Source of the DNA: Levilactobacillus brevis
GTDB taxonomy: Bacteria; Bacillota; Bacilli; Lactobacillales; Lactobacillaceae
Assembly (NCBI GenBank): GCA_021383565.1
Contig: CP079699.1
Location: 2,480,001-2,544,000, forward strand
DNA length: 64,000 nucleotides
Direction: 5' to 3'
Shown here: piece after piece, positions 1 to 9,169 of the stretch
Layout of the letters: each line of letters starts with the position of its first letter
How positions within the stretch are numbered: the first letter of the stretch is position 1
Notes under the pieces: model-generated
Database searches by the model: none
What the model saw: the letters and a program-made list of their open reading frames with translations, nothing else
What the model was told of the DNA's origin: nothing
Position numbers and translations under genes: made by a program

Positions 1-1158
1 ACTGAAGCGGGGCATACGTACCATATTTACTATACGGGCGGGAACCCGAAGCCGGATGGTCAAGGTGGGGTTTACTTTACCAACATTCAAGACCAGAAGC
101 CGGGGGCAACGAGTTTCCCAGGTGCACCGAACGTGGATGTTTTACAGGATTACTACTACCTGACCGGGTCGTATAAGCCGAGTGCCGGCGTGGTGGACTT
201 CGCCGTGGTTCAGCCTTACGTGATCTCTCACGCGGCGAACAGCGTGACGGTCCATTACAATGATCTGGATGGTAATGCGATTGCGGATGATGTGGTCCTA
301 GCGCCGGGCATGGTCGGTGAACACTACACGACGACGGCGCCTGAGATTCCGGGCTACACGTTGATGGTGACACCAGAAAATGCCAACGGAACGTACGGTG
401 ATGCGGCCATTGACGTGACTTACGTTTACACCCAGTCAGAATCCGACAGTGGTGACAGCGATGGGAACGGGGAAAATCCAGATGGTGGTGGCAACACGGA
501 AAATCCTGGCGGCGGTCACCCAGGTGAGACCCCAGATGGTGGCGGCAACACGGAAAATCCTGGCGGCGGTCACCCAGGTGAAAATCCAGATGGCGGCGGC
601 AATACGGAAAATCCTGGCGGCGGTCACCCAGGTGAGACCCCAGATGGTGGCGGCAACACGGAAAATCCTGACGATGGTCATCCGGGTGAAACGCCAGGTG
701 GTAGTGGAGAACAGCCAGGAACCGGTAACCCAGATGGCAACGGCTCTGAAGGTGACGGCGCTAATCCAGGAACGCCGGGAGGTAACCAGCCTGGCACGCA
801 ACCGGGTACGAGCCAACCGGAAGCTCCGGTGGAAGATGATGAATCGACCGAAACGGGGACTGAAGGCGATACGGCTGCGTCTGAAACTGGTACGACAGGT
901 TCAGGTAGTACGGGTGCGGCAACGACAACGACTCAGGCAACTGGTGGACATCCCGTTCAGTTGACGATGAACCACGAGGCGGCAACGGCTGCTTCCGAGT
1001 CAACAGATGGTGATCAACCAGTCAAGGTCTTGGCCAGTGGTCTGGCACCGGCTGCATTACCGCAAACCGACGAACAGATGACCTCACCGGCATTAGGCTT
1101 GGCACTGTTAGCTGGATTATTCGGACTCTTTGGCTTTAAGTTGAAACGTAAACGGTAA
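1..1158 (+). CDS. LPxTG cell-wall-anchored MucBP adhesin, 5' truncated by window edge
   Basis: The frame is open from base 1, so the gene starts upstream of the window. The visible part begins in a region that matches the pre-MucBP part of the next gene (FTGG...GGLYYT motifs). A MucBP-like domain follows (about 240-435; VTVHYNDLDGN...YVYT), then a Gly/Asn/Pro/Glu-rich stalk with four 18-residue repeats, a Thr/Ser/Gly-rich linker, and a C-terminal sorting signal (LPQTD, hydrophobic segment, KLKRKR tail). In the known family, sortase A links such proteins to peptidoglycan, and MucBP domains bind mucin or other host or food glycans. Its close likeness to the gene at 1390 points to tandem duplication. 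Ligand is unknown. Confidence 0.9.
   Translation, partial: TEAGHTYHIYYTGGNPKPDGQGGVYFTNIQDQKPGATSFPGAPNVDVLQDYYYLTGSYKPSAGVVDFAVVQPYVISHAANSVTVHYNDLDGNAIADDVVLAPGMVGEHYTTTAPEIPGYTLMVTPENANGTYGDAAIDVTYVYTQSESDSGDSDGNGENPDGGGNTENPGGGHPGETPDGGGNTENPGGGHPGENPDGGGNTENPGGGHPGETPDGGGNTENPDDGHPGETPGGSGEQPGTGNPDGNGSEGDGANPGTPGGNQPGTQPGTSQPEAPVEDDESTETGTEGDTAASETGTTGSGSTGAATTTTQATGGHPVQLTMNHEAATAASESTDGDQPVKVLASGLAPAALPQTDEQMTSPALGLALLAGLFGLFGFKLKRKR
478..693 (+). repeat. Four tandem 54-bp in-frame repeats in adhesin stalk
   Basis: Four copies of an 18-codon unit beginning PDGGGNTENP and ending GGHPGE(T/N). The last copy has diverged (DDG for GGG). Because the period is a multiple of three, other frames also stay open across it, giving spurious ORFs on both strands. 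Such repeats expand and contract and so change the stalk length at the cell surface. Confidence 0.9.
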
Positions 1159-1170
1159 TTGATACTTTGA

Positions 1171-1206
1171 AATCGCCTCTCCGGGAAACTGGAGGGGCGA
1201 TTTTTG
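1171..1206 (+). terminator. Rho-independent terminator of first adhesin gene
   Basis: 12-bp stem with one G-T pair (AATCGCC... / ...GGCGATT), loop GGGAAACT, then a T run, 12 bases after the stop codon. Confidence 0.85.
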
Positions 1207-1389
1207 TTTAGAAATCAGACAGCTAATAAAAATAATAAGATATAGAATTGAGCAAAATCAGATTTTAAACAATTAATATCGCTTTTTGACTTTTCGCCTA
1301 ATCAGTAAAGTCTTTTGCTTATACTGAATTTAGGTGGTTAACCACCTTGGATCATTTCCGAAAACAACGATAACTTGGGGAGTTTGGAT

Positions 1390-3486
1390 ATGTCAAAGAA
1401 AATGAGACACCATGTTCAGTATAAGAATGGTAAGAAATGGGTAATTGCCGGTGCCGTAGGGGGCTGTTTGGCGTTGACCTTCGATGGTTCGACGGCTCAG
1501 GCCAGTGATGATGGGGAAGCACGAGTGAAAACGGCGGTTGTGGCGAATTCATCAGTCACACCAACTAACACTGTGTCGTTATCCGGGCAATCTGATGGTG
1601 GGACTGACGATGCCAAGGTACCCGTTGAAGTGCCGCCCACAGTGGCTGAACCAGTCGACCTCACTATTCAGAATGCGGAAAAGCCAGTAGTGCCACAGTC
1701 AAATGAGCCGGTATCAACAGATACTTCGTCCCAGACCTCGGGGACGTTTTCTTCGGAGTCAGCTGAGCGACCAACCGTGGATTCGGAGTCTACAGCATCT
1801 GCCGAAGGCGTGACGGAGCAGCCTATTCGGCCAGATCACGCTAAAGAGACTACCACAATGGGCGCCAGCCATGCAGTTCCCGCCGTGGCCTTGGTCCAAA
1901 CCGAAGTGACTAAACCGATGACGGTGGCTGTCGCAACCGCACCGGTTATCTCGGATATTGACCAGTGGATGCCGAATAAACGGTTGCAGGAGGTGATGTT
2001 GCTGGCGTTACAGAGTTTTCGTTTAGAGAACTTAAGTAATGTGACAAAAAATTGGCAGAGTGTCGCGGATATCACAAAAGAAGACTTAGGTTTGCTCAGC
2101 GAAGTTATAGCAGTTAATTATAGAAAGGATACCTATATTGACGGCCACACTACTTATTCACTAGAAGGGTTGCAATACGCGGTTAACCTCGAGAAACTGA
2201 TATTGAGAACCTCGACAGATAATTTTTCACATCATACGTATGGTGATATTGTTGATATTACGCCCTTGGCCCATTTGCAGAAGTTAAATGAAGTCGACCT
2301 TACGGGTAATCGAATTGAAGACGTGACGTCCTTAGCTAATTTAAAAAATATAACGATACTGGATCTTACATCCAATTATATTCGTGATTTCTCACCACTC
2401 AAAGATTTGGAATTATCCCAAAATTATTGGACTAATCAACTAGTGATGTTGGATCCGATTATCGTTGATGTGGCTAAGCGAGAATATCATATGCAAGTTC
2501 AATGTATTAACCGGAATGGCGAAGTCCTAGACCTATGGGCTAATGATGACGATGAAGTCTCTCCGCTGGTCTATACTGAGGGTAACGAATTTAGATATCG
2601 TATCCATTTTACCGGTGGTGTTGCAAAGTCTGATGGTCATGGTGGCCTTTACTATACGCGTATTCGTGATCAGAAGGAAGGCGCCAAAACGTATCCGTGG
2701 CCGGAGGAAAATACGGTCGAGTGTTTTAAAACAATAGAACCAGAACCATATAAGTATTATTTAACTGGTATATATGGGAATAATGATGCCACCGTTCTCC
2801 AGCCCTACACACTGTCGCATACAGCCGGCCCAATCACCGTTCACTATCAAGACCAGCAGGGCAAACCGGTCGCTGACGATGTTACCTTGCCGCAAGGTTT
2901 GGTGGGGGCGCCCTACACCGCCCATGCGATCGATATTCCGGGTTATACGTTAGTCACCACGCCGAAGAACGCAACGGGAACTTACGGCGATACAGCAATT
3001 GACGTGACCTACGTCTACACGTTAACAGAAGCGCCGGGTGGTCATCAGCCCGGAAAACCTGGAACGCCAGGTAATTCTGGAAACACCAGCAATCCGGGGA
3101 ATCCCGGAAATCCTGGCACACCAGACGTTAGTAAACAAGATACGGGCTCGGATCATGCTGGCGGTAATAACACCGCGACGCCCGATGTCCCATCGACCAG
3201 CGATCAATCAGGCACGTCAGAAACGGAGGAGGGTGAACAGCCAACTGTTTCCCCTGAACTGATTGTGAGCGACACAGACGATACGGCGGTGCCCCCGACG
3301 CAGCTGACTGATGGGCAACCGGCCCAATTAGCCACTACCATTCACCCAGTTGAGGAATCCACGTCAACTACGCGGGCTAAGCGAACACTGCCACAGACCA
3401 ATGAACGGTCCACCTCATCATTATGGGGCCTGGCCTTATTAACGGGGCTGCTAGGTTGGGTAAGTATCCGAAAGAGACGTGAGTAA
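1390..3486 (+). CDS. LPxTG surface adhesin with LRR and MucBP domains
   Basis: ATG at 1390 is preferred over the TTG at 1375 because GGGGAG (1377-1382) lies 7 bases upstream of it. The product has a KxYKxGKxW-type signal peptide (HVQYKNGKKW), a Ser/Thr/Val-rich low-complexity segment, a short leucine-rich repeat block (LDLTGNxI-type, about residues 290-345), a MucBP domain (about 480-547), a Gly/Asn/Pro stalk and a sorting signal with LPQTN near residue 667, a hydrophobic segment and an RKRRE tail. It is predicted to be exported and covalently anchored by sortase. The MucBP part closely resembles the upstream gene, while the LRR part relates to the gene at 5034. Ligand is unknown. Confidence 0.92.
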   Translation: MSKKMRHHVQYKNGKKWVIAGAVGGCLALTFDGSTAQASDDGEARVKTAVVANSSVTPTNTVSLSGQSDGGTDDAKVPVEVPPTVAEPVDLTIQNAEKPVVPQSNEPVSTDTSSQTSGTFSSESAERPTVDSESTASAEGVTEQPIRPDHAKETTTMGASHAVPAVALVQTEVTKPMTVAVATAPVISDIDQWMPNKRLQEVMLLALQSFRLENLSNVTKNWQSVADITKEDLGLLSEVIAVNYRKDTYIDGHTTYSLEGLQYAVNLEKLILRTSTDNFSHHTYGDIVDITPLAHLQKLNEVDLTGNRIEDVTSLANLKNITILDLTSNYIRDFSPLKDLELSQNYWTNQLVMLDPIIVDVAKREYHMQVQCINRNGEVLDLWANDDDEVSPLVYTEGNEFRYRIHFTGGVAKSDGHGGLYYTRIRDQKEGAKTYPWPEENTVECFKTIEPEPYKYYLTGIYGNNDATVLQPYTLSHTAGPITVHYQDQQGKPVADDVTLPQGLVGAPYTAHAIDIPGYTLVTTPKNATGTYGDTAIDVTYVYTLTEAPGGHQPGKPGTPGNSGNTSNPGNPGNPGTPDVSKQDTGSDHAGGNNTATPDVPSTSDQSGTSETEEGEQPTVSPELIVSDTDDTAVPPTQLTDGQPAQLATTIHPVEESTSTTRAKRTLPQTNERSTSSLWGLALLTGLLGWVSIRKRRE

Positions 3487-3537
3487 ACGACTTGTTCGAT
3501 AGTTGCCTGAACAAACCAAAATCCTGGTAAACTAGGA

Positions 3538-3566
3538 ACGATCCGTCTTCGATGGGTCGTTTTTTA
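3538..3566 (+). terminator. Rho-independent terminator after adhesin gene
   Basis: ACGATCC / GGGTCGT stem followed by TTTTTT. It ends only 4-5 bases before the left inverted repeat of the adjoining IS30 element. Confidence 0.8.
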
Positions 3567-3569
3567 AGG

Positions 3570-4687
3570 GACGAATTGTCAAGTCAAGCGCAACTTTATT
3601 CCAAAGAAAATTTCTGATGGACTCTTCCAGCCTAAGACCTTACGTGGTCGGTTATTTAATGTTTCAATGAACTGACAAATATCTTGGTCAGTGAGTTGAT
3701 CTAAATCAGTTCCTTTTGGGAAATACTCACGAATAAGACCATTTGTATTCTCGTTAGTTCCCCGTTGCTGTGGTGCGTGTGGATCTGGAAAATAGACCGG
3801 AATACCTAGCTCTTGACTAACTTCACGATATCTTGCGAATTCAGTCCCACGATCCGGCGTAAGCGTACGAACTCGTTTGGGCGTCACAGTATGCAATAAG
3901 TCAATCATAGCTTGTGTAACGTTCTTGGCGTTTACTTTGGAAACTCGTTGAGATAGTAAGTAACGTGATTTACGGTCCACCAACGTAACTAAAGCTGAAC
4001 GTCCAGTCTTACCTCGAACGGTGTCACCTTCCCAATGGCCAAACCAGCTCCGGTTATCACACGACACTGGCCGCTCATGGACTGAAGGAACATCATTAAA
4101 CCGCCCCCGTCGTTCATTGATTGTTCCTTTGACCTTGCGAGTTTTGCCACGATGGCGGAGTTTACGGGCAAAACCACGAGCGCCACGACTCTTACGTTTA
4201 ATTCCCAAATTATCACGTTCAATTCCGCGATAAATGGTGTTGTAACTAATTCGCCATCCACTATTTTCGTGAAGTAAACGCCCTGAGATTTGTTCGGGAG
4301 ACCATTGGTATTGAACGATGCAGCGAAGGACAAAATCTCGTAATTTCAGGTCAGTTAGGAGTCTAGGACGGCGGCTCTTCAGTCGGCGCCTTTGGTAGCT
4401 CTCTTGTGCTTTGACAGCTGAGTATGCATCACGACCGCCATTGCGTGTAACTTCACGTGATACAGTGGCTTTAGAACAGCCAATTTTCTCCGCAATAACT
4501 TGATAGCTATCGTTTAAAGTGACGCCTAACAGTATGCATTCTCGGTCTTTTAAGGTAAGATGTTTGTACGAACTCATAGCCTAAAATCTCCTTTAAATGA
4601 TTGTTGTGGTGACTTCATTTTACAGGACTCAGGCTATGAGTTCCTTTTTTATCTTCTTACTTGTTGCACTTCAATTGTAAATTCGTC
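3570..4687 (-). mobile_element. IS30-family insertion sequence, copy 1 (about 1118 bp)
   Basis: One transposase gene is bracketed by 25-bp imperfect inverted repeats starting GACGAATT at 3570 and ending AATTCGTC at 4687; they differ at about 5 positions and share the GCAAC inner end with the IS30 copy at 7958. Flanks show at most a 2-bp direct repeat (GG), so the exact target duplication is unsure. The element sits in the intergenic region just past a terminator, so it breaks no gene. Confidence 0.85.
3579..4577 (-). CDS. IS30-family transposase
   Basis: 332-residue DDE transposase. The N-terminus has the IS30 helix-turn-helix (YKHLTLKDRECI, then SKATVSREVTRNGG). The catalytic core shows the HWEGDTVRGK block with the first Asp, the DRGTEF block with the second Asp, and the QQRGTNENTNGLIREYFPKG signature with the catalytic Glu. 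The start at 4577 has AAAGGAG upstream. The gene looks intact and full length, so the element could be active. It is only distantly alike to the transposase at 8067. Confidence 0.95.
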   Translation of the reverse strand: MSSYKHLTLKDRECILLGVTLNDSYQVIAEKIGCSKATVSREVTRNGGRDAYSAVKAQESYQRRRLKSRRPRLLTDLKLRDFVLRCIVQYQWSPEQISGRLLHENSGWRISYNTIYRGIERDNLGIKRKSRGARGFARKLRHRGKTRKVKGTINERRGRFNDVPSVHERPVSCDNRSWFGHWEGDTVRGKTGRSALVTLVDRKSRYLLSQRVSKVNAKNVTQAMIDLLHTVTPKRVRTLTPDRGTEFARYREVSQELGIPVYFPDPHAPQQRGTNENTNGLIREYFPKGTDLDQLTDQDICQFIETLNNRPRKVLGWKSPSEIFFGIKLRLT

Positions 4688-5033
4688 GGTCATAAAGTGA
4701 CGGATTTAGTAATGTGAAACAGTAATATTGGCATAAGTGGTAGTTAATTAATGTTTTCCCCGGTGAAATAACTGACGGGTAAAACAATATTGTGGTTATG
4801 AATAGTTGCGAATTGGCGAGGCTTACAACGTTTTACCAGAATAGACGCGCCCTAACCTTTTTAGGCACTCAACATGTTCTTTAGTCAACTGGTCAGGAAA
4901 CAACCTATCATTTCCGAATGAATCCGGTTACAATGAACTTGTATATAAATATACTCATATTAAAAGATGTGTAACATAAAAAGTAACTGATAAATAAATC
5001 AGTAAGGTTATAAAAAATTGGGGAGAAAATAGC
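4688..5033. other. AT-rich intergenic region upstream of LRR adhesin
   Basis: No gene seen. The last 130 bases are very AT-rich and probably hold the promoter of the gene at 5034, but I could not settle on one -35/-10 pair. A GGGGAG ribosome binding site lies just before the ATG at 5034. Confidence 0.5.
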
Positions 5034-7391
5034 ATGCGTAACTGGGTAGGCGACACGAAAGTTCATTACAAGAGCTATAAGGCAGGCAAGCACTGGGTCG
5101 TTGCCAGCATTACGGTGGCGACACTAGGTTTAGGCATGATGGGGGCTACCGGCACGGCGCAAGCGGATACGACAACGACCGATGCGGCAGCTGAAGAAAC
5201 ATCGTCTCAACAACCGGCAACACCGGCGGGGCAGGCGACTTTGAAGGAGCAGCCGAGTCAAGTTGAAAATGTTAAGGACGAAAAGACAACGACACCGCAG
5301 AATGATGAAAATGAATCGCCCGCTAACGGCGAAATAGAAGATTCCGAGGAACCGGGTACACCGTCTGGCGAAGAAAATACGTCTGACGTCAATGAAAACG
5401 CCGTGAATCAACCAGCATCGGACGATACGTCAGATGGCACTGGGAATACACCTCAGCCGCAAGTCCCAAGAACACCACAGACTGAAATGGAAGATCTCGG
5501 GAATGATGACACTGACACGCCAACTCCAGGACCAGAAAAAGCACCGGCACCACAGCCTTTAGTAGCACCGGCAGCAAACGTCAAGTCATCGCCGATTGAC
5601 GGGGTCGATGCTAGCGTATGGCTTCCGGATGCCTTGTTACGCACTGCGATTATCAATCAGCTCAATCGAGAAACACATGTTACGCACTATATTGCCGATG
5701 AAAGCAATCTTTACCAACATGTTGGGGACTTAACGACTCTATATGATTACAATATGTCGGGGACGGTGAATAGTCTTGAAGGCTTATCCTACTTCACGAA
5801 TCTCCATTCAATTACTTTCATGAATATGAAGGTGTCCTCTACCGGCCTCATTGATTTATCAGCGTTGCCATTGCTCCGTGACATCCAAATGAGTTTAGCC
5901 GCTGATAACGGTAATCATGACTTTGCAACAATTATGGATACCTATTTTAGTCAGAACCTGAATCTGGGGTTCATCCGGATGGGAGATAGTCATTTAACGG
6001 GGAACATTCCCGACTTGAGTAAGTATTCCAAGTTGGAAATGGTCTATTTGGCGAACAACGACTTGACCGGCAGCATTCCCGACTTGAGTAGTATTCCTGG
6101 TCTGTGGTCCCTCATGCTCAGCAATAACCAGCTGACCGGTTCACTGCCTGACCTTGCGCACTGGCCGGCTCTTAAAGATCTCGATGTCTCTCACAACCAG
6201 CTGTCCGGGAATTTACCAGATATTGGTAATTGGCCACTAATCGAAGATCTCAACGTTTCTTATAACAATTTCACTGGCGCTCTGCCCGACATGAGTCATT
6301 TCCGTGGTATATTCACCTACATGTTCAATCACTTCACCAATGGGGTAGTCACGTTACTGAATAAAGGTGACCAACCTATCGTAAATTATGGCGTCTACCA
6401 ACGTTTGAACGGTAAGACTATCAAACTCAGCAAGGACAGTCCGACCTTTGATCCCGTAAGCGGCGTGGTCATGCGGATGCAAGACATGACCACTGGCCAA
6501 CCGGATGAGAATGAAGGTGTGAAGGTAGCACAGTTAGGTGGCAACGTTTCCGTGGCTTATGGTAACCTAGATCCAAACCTGCCGACGACGGACATCCCAA
6601 CCTGGGCCGCTAACACGGCCGAAGACGCCACGGGTTGGTTTGAGATTAAGCGTTACAGTGACAAATGGGGGCTGACGTTTACGCCGAAGCAAGATGTTCC
6701 GGATGGTATGTACACCATTCAAGTGATGAACCAGAGCTTTGGGGCCAACTGGGGGTACAGTGCCTACATCACCTTCAAGATTGAAAACGAAGTGCCCGTT
6801 GATCCCGGTAATCCCGACCCTGGCAATCCGGATCCCGGCGTGACGACGGGGACCGTCACGGTTGTTAATGTCGATCAAGACGGCAACGTCATCAGTCAAT
6901 CGCAACAGACCGGGAATGTTGGCGACGCCTTCACCATCAATGCGCCAACGCTTGATGGGTATCGGCTAGTCGGCGATAGCGTAGCCAATGGTACCTACAC
7001 GGCGGCCAATCAGACGGTTACCTTCACGTACCAAGCCGTTGAATCTGGCGGTGATGGCGACGCGGTCGATCCCGATCAACCAACCGTTGATGATACGGAC
7101 AACGGTGGAAACGGTAATGTCGTTTCCGGTGGCGATGGCGACCAGATTGCGACGGGTGATACGACCGCACAGACTGGCAAGCACGTCACGGCTACACCAT
7201 TGGTAGCCAAGACGGGGACAGCTGCTAATCAGGCCAAGACTGACTCTCAGCGGACCAATGCCACTGCCAAGTCAGCGACGACCCTGCCACAGACGGACGA
7301 AGCCACGGTTGCCCCTTGGGCTGGCTTGGCCTTACTTGTTGGTAGTCTCTTAACTGGATTAGGTTTGAAACGTAAGCGCAACCATGAATAA
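5034..7391 (+). CDS. LPxTG surface protein with plant-like leucine-rich repeats and MucBP domain
   Basis: 785 residues. The ATG has GGGGAG upstream. A KxYKxGKxW-type signal peptide (HYKSYKAGKHW) is followed by a long Glu/Asp/Thr/Pro-rich segment. About residues 190-320 form an LRR-like head, and 322-425 hold four to five regular repeats of the form LTGSIPDLSSIPGLWSLML, close to the plant-type LRR consensus LxGxIP. Then come an Ig-like region, a DPGNPDPGNPDPG linker, a MucBP domain (about 605-670), and a sorting signal (LPQTD near 751, hydrophobic segment, KRKRNHE). Predicted to be sortase-anchored and to bind a protein or glycan ligand through the LRR face. The ligand is unknown. Confidence 0.92.
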   Translation: MRNWVGDTKVHYKSYKAGKHWVVASITVATLGLGMMGATGTAQADTTTTDAAAEETSSQQPATPAGQATLKEQPSQVENVKDEKTTTPQNDENESPANGEIEDSEEPGTPSGEENTSDVNENAVNQPASDDTSDGTGNTPQPQVPRTPQTEMEDLGNDDTDTPTPGPEKAPAPQPLVAPAANVKSSPIDGVDASVWLPDALLRTAIINQLNRETHVTHYIADESNLYQHVGDLTTLYDYNMSGTVNSLEGLSYFTNLHSITFMNMKVSSTGLIDLSALPLLRDIQMSLAADNGNHDFATIMDTYFSQNLNLGFIRMGDSHLTGNIPDLSKYSKLEMVYLANNDLTGSIPDLSSIPGLWSLMLSNNQLTGSLPDLAHWPALKDLDVSHNQLSGNLPDIGNWPLIEDLNVSYNNFTGALPDMSHFRGIFTYMFNHFTNGVVTLLNKGDQPIVNYGVYQRLNGKTIKLSKDSPTFDPVSGVVMRMQDMTTGQPDENEGVKVAQLGGNVSVAYGNLDPNLPTTDIPTWAANTAEDATGWFEIKRYSDKWGLTFTPKQDVPDGMYTIQVMNQSFGANWGYSAYITFKIENEVPVDPGNPDPGNPDPGVTTGTVTVVNVDQDGNVISQSQQTGNVGDAFTINAPTLDGYRLVGDSVANGTYTAANQTVTFTYQAVESGGDGDAVDPDQPTVDDTDNGGNGNVVSGGDGDQIATGDTTAQTGKHVTATPLVAKTGTAANQAKTDSQRTNATAKSATTLPQTDEATVAPWAGLALLVGSLLTGLGLKRKRNHE

Positions 7392-7405
7392 ATTAATTTA
7401 ACGCA

Positions 7406-7438
7406 GCGGTGTCGACGATCAGTCGGCACCGTTTTTTT
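7406..7438 (+). terminator. Rho-independent terminator after LRR adhesin
   Basis: CGGTGTCGAC / GTCGGCACCG stem with a short loop, followed by seven T. Confidence 0.88.
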
Positions 7439-7942
7439 GTGCTGAAATTATGGGGTGGTAGGGAAATTTTGAGGCGAGGCGTGTTGACTTTTTGACCAAA
7501 CTATTGTCGTAACTGAACGGTATCTGCGTTAATTTGTTAATTTAAAAAATAATTTCAAAATAACGTTGAATGTTGACTTCCAGAGGACGAAAATAGAGAT
7601 GGATTCTTTAGATGAAAGGTAGGGATTTAGTCGATATGGAATTGAAACGGACGCATTTTAAAATGTATAAAGTTGGGCGTAAGTGGGTCTTCGCCTGTGC
7701 GGTCGTGCTCGCCATGGGGAGCGGCGCAACGCTAACGGCTAATGCCGATGCTGCTAACAGTAGTAGTAACAGCCAGCCACGGGTTTCGCAGTCGAGTCAG
7801 AGTGGTAGCGGCAGTGAGTCGGGGCAATCCGGGAAATTAGGTTCGGATACTCAGGATTCTGTGGCAGACAAGACGATTCAGAAGACTGGAACCAGTGATA
7901 ATGGCGAATCGTCTGGTAGCAACGTAAACAGCGATTCAAATA

Positions 7943-7957
7943 GCAATTCAAACAGCG
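7943..7957 (+). repeat. Left 15-bp target duplication of IS30 copy 2
   Basis: GCAATTCAAACAGCG, identical to 9155-9169. It abuts the CCC at the left tip of the IS. Confidence 0.85.
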
Positions 7958-9154
7958 CCCGATTTAAAATTGAAGTGCAACACCCCTTAAGACATTAAGG
8001 GTAAACAAATAGGCCATGGAGACCTATACTTTTAAGCGACCAAACCAAAAAGAAAGAGGTATCTCCATGACCCAGTCAAATCATACCACTACCATTACTT
8101 ACCAACAACTCTCTGCCGAAGAGCGTGGCCAAATTGAAGCGTTCTTGAAGGACCACCAATCTGTTCGCCAAATTGCTCGTAATCTTCATCGAAATCCCAG
8201 TACTATCTCACGCGAAATCAAGCGTGGCACGGTTCGCCAGCTTAACTCCGACTATCTGCCATACTATCAATATTTTGCTGAAGCAGGACAGGCTGTCTAT
8301 GAAAAAGACCGCCTTAAATGCCATTCTAAGGGTTTACTAAAGCGTTGCTGGCTCTTCTTCAAGCTGTTAGTCCAAGCACTCAAAACCAAGATTAGAGTCG
8401 ATAGTGTCGATAGCTTCGTCCACCGATTCCATCAACTTTATCCGGACAAGCCGTGTCCATCGACCCCCACGGTTTATCGGTACATTGATTTAGGTTATCT
8501 CGACCTCTGTAACGCTGATTTACCAGTCAAGCTTCGTCGCCGAGTAAAGAGCACTCGTCGAACTCGCTCCCGAAAGAATAAGAAGATATTGGGTAGCTCA
8601 ATCGATGAGCGACCAGCTATCGTCGACCAACGCATCTTGGTGGGTGACTGGGAAGGAGACCTAGTTAAGGGCAAGCGGGTTGCTAGCGAGCCCGCACTGA
8701 TGACATTAACCGAGCGTGTCAGTCGTTTTGAAATCATCGTTAAGATTCCTGACTACCACGCTGACACTTGCCGCCAGGCACTTCAAGGGGTCATTACGGC
8801 CTATGGTCCTAAGAACTTCCAGTCAATCACATTTGACAATGGCAGTGAATTTGCCGAGCTAGATCAGGTCCAAGGAACCAAAGTTTACTTCGCTCATCCT
8901 TATACGCCCTCTGAACGAGGGTCTAATGAGAATCTCAACGGTCTCATCCGTGAGTACATTCCGAAGGGCATCTCTCTCAAGAACTTTGATCTACCAACGA
9001 TCCAAGCCATTCAAAACGCACTTAACCATCGCTTACGTAAATCCCTGGGCTATGCTAGCGCCGCCCAGGTCTTCAAAACACAGGTCTTCAAGAACATGCA
9101 TCCGGTTATGCTTACGCCTTACTGTCCTGTGTTGCACTTGATTTGACAATTGGG
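7958..9154 (+). mobile_element. IS30-family insertion sequence, copy 2 (1197 bp)
   Basis: Inverted repeats of about 26 bp start CCCGATTT at 7958 and end AATTGGG at 9154, sharing AAGTGCAACAC at their inner ends. The element is flanked by perfect 15-bp direct repeats and carries one intact transposase gene in the same orientation as the host gene. A long target duplication is unusual for the family (classic IS30 gives 2-3 bp), although IS1630 of Mycoplasma is a known long-duplication member. Confidence 0.92.
8067..9146 (+). CDS. IS30-family transposase
   Basis: ATG 8067 is chosen over the upstream ATG 8016 because AGAAAGAGG precedes it at proper spacing. The product is about 359 residues. It has an N-terminal helix-turn-helix (YQQLSAEERGQIEAFL... 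STISREIKRGT), the core VGDWEGDLVKGK with the first catalytic Asp, FDNGSEF with the second, and ERGSNENLNGLIREYIPKG with the catalytic Glu. It is intact, and its last codons run into the right inverted repeat, as is common for IS30 elements. It is the agent that disrupted the adhesin gene. Confidence 0.95.
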   Translation: MTQSNHTTTITYQQLSAEERGQIEAFLKDHQSVRQIARNLHRNPSTISREIKRGTVRQLNSDYLPYYQYFAEAGQAVYEKDRLKCHSKGLLKRCWLFFKLLVQALKTKIRVDSVDSFVHRFHQLYPDKPCPSTPTVYRYIDLGYLDLCNADLPVKLRRRVKSTRRTRSRKNKKILGSSIDERPAIVDQRILVGDWEGDLVKGKRVASEPALMTLTERVSRFEIIVKIPDYHADTCRQALQGVITAYGPKNFQSITFDNGSEFAELDQVQGTKVYFAHPYTPSERGSNENLNGLIREYIPKGISLKNFDLPTIQAIQNALNHRLRKSLGYASAAQVFKTQVFKNMHPVMLTPYCPVLHLI

Positions 9155-9169
9155 GCAATTCAAACAGCG
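9155..9169 (+). repeat. Right 15-bp target duplication of IS30 copy 2
   Basis: GCAATTCAAACAGCG, identical to 7943-7957; it directly follows the GGG at the right tip of the IS and re-enters the adhesin reading frame. Confidence 0.85.

Noticed and set aside
436-964. Long ORFs on both strands across the 54-bp repeats (436-816 minus, 449-964 plus)
   Set aside because: Repeat length is a multiple of three, so stop-free frames persist. They have low-complexity sequences, no ribosome binding sites and no recognisable domain.
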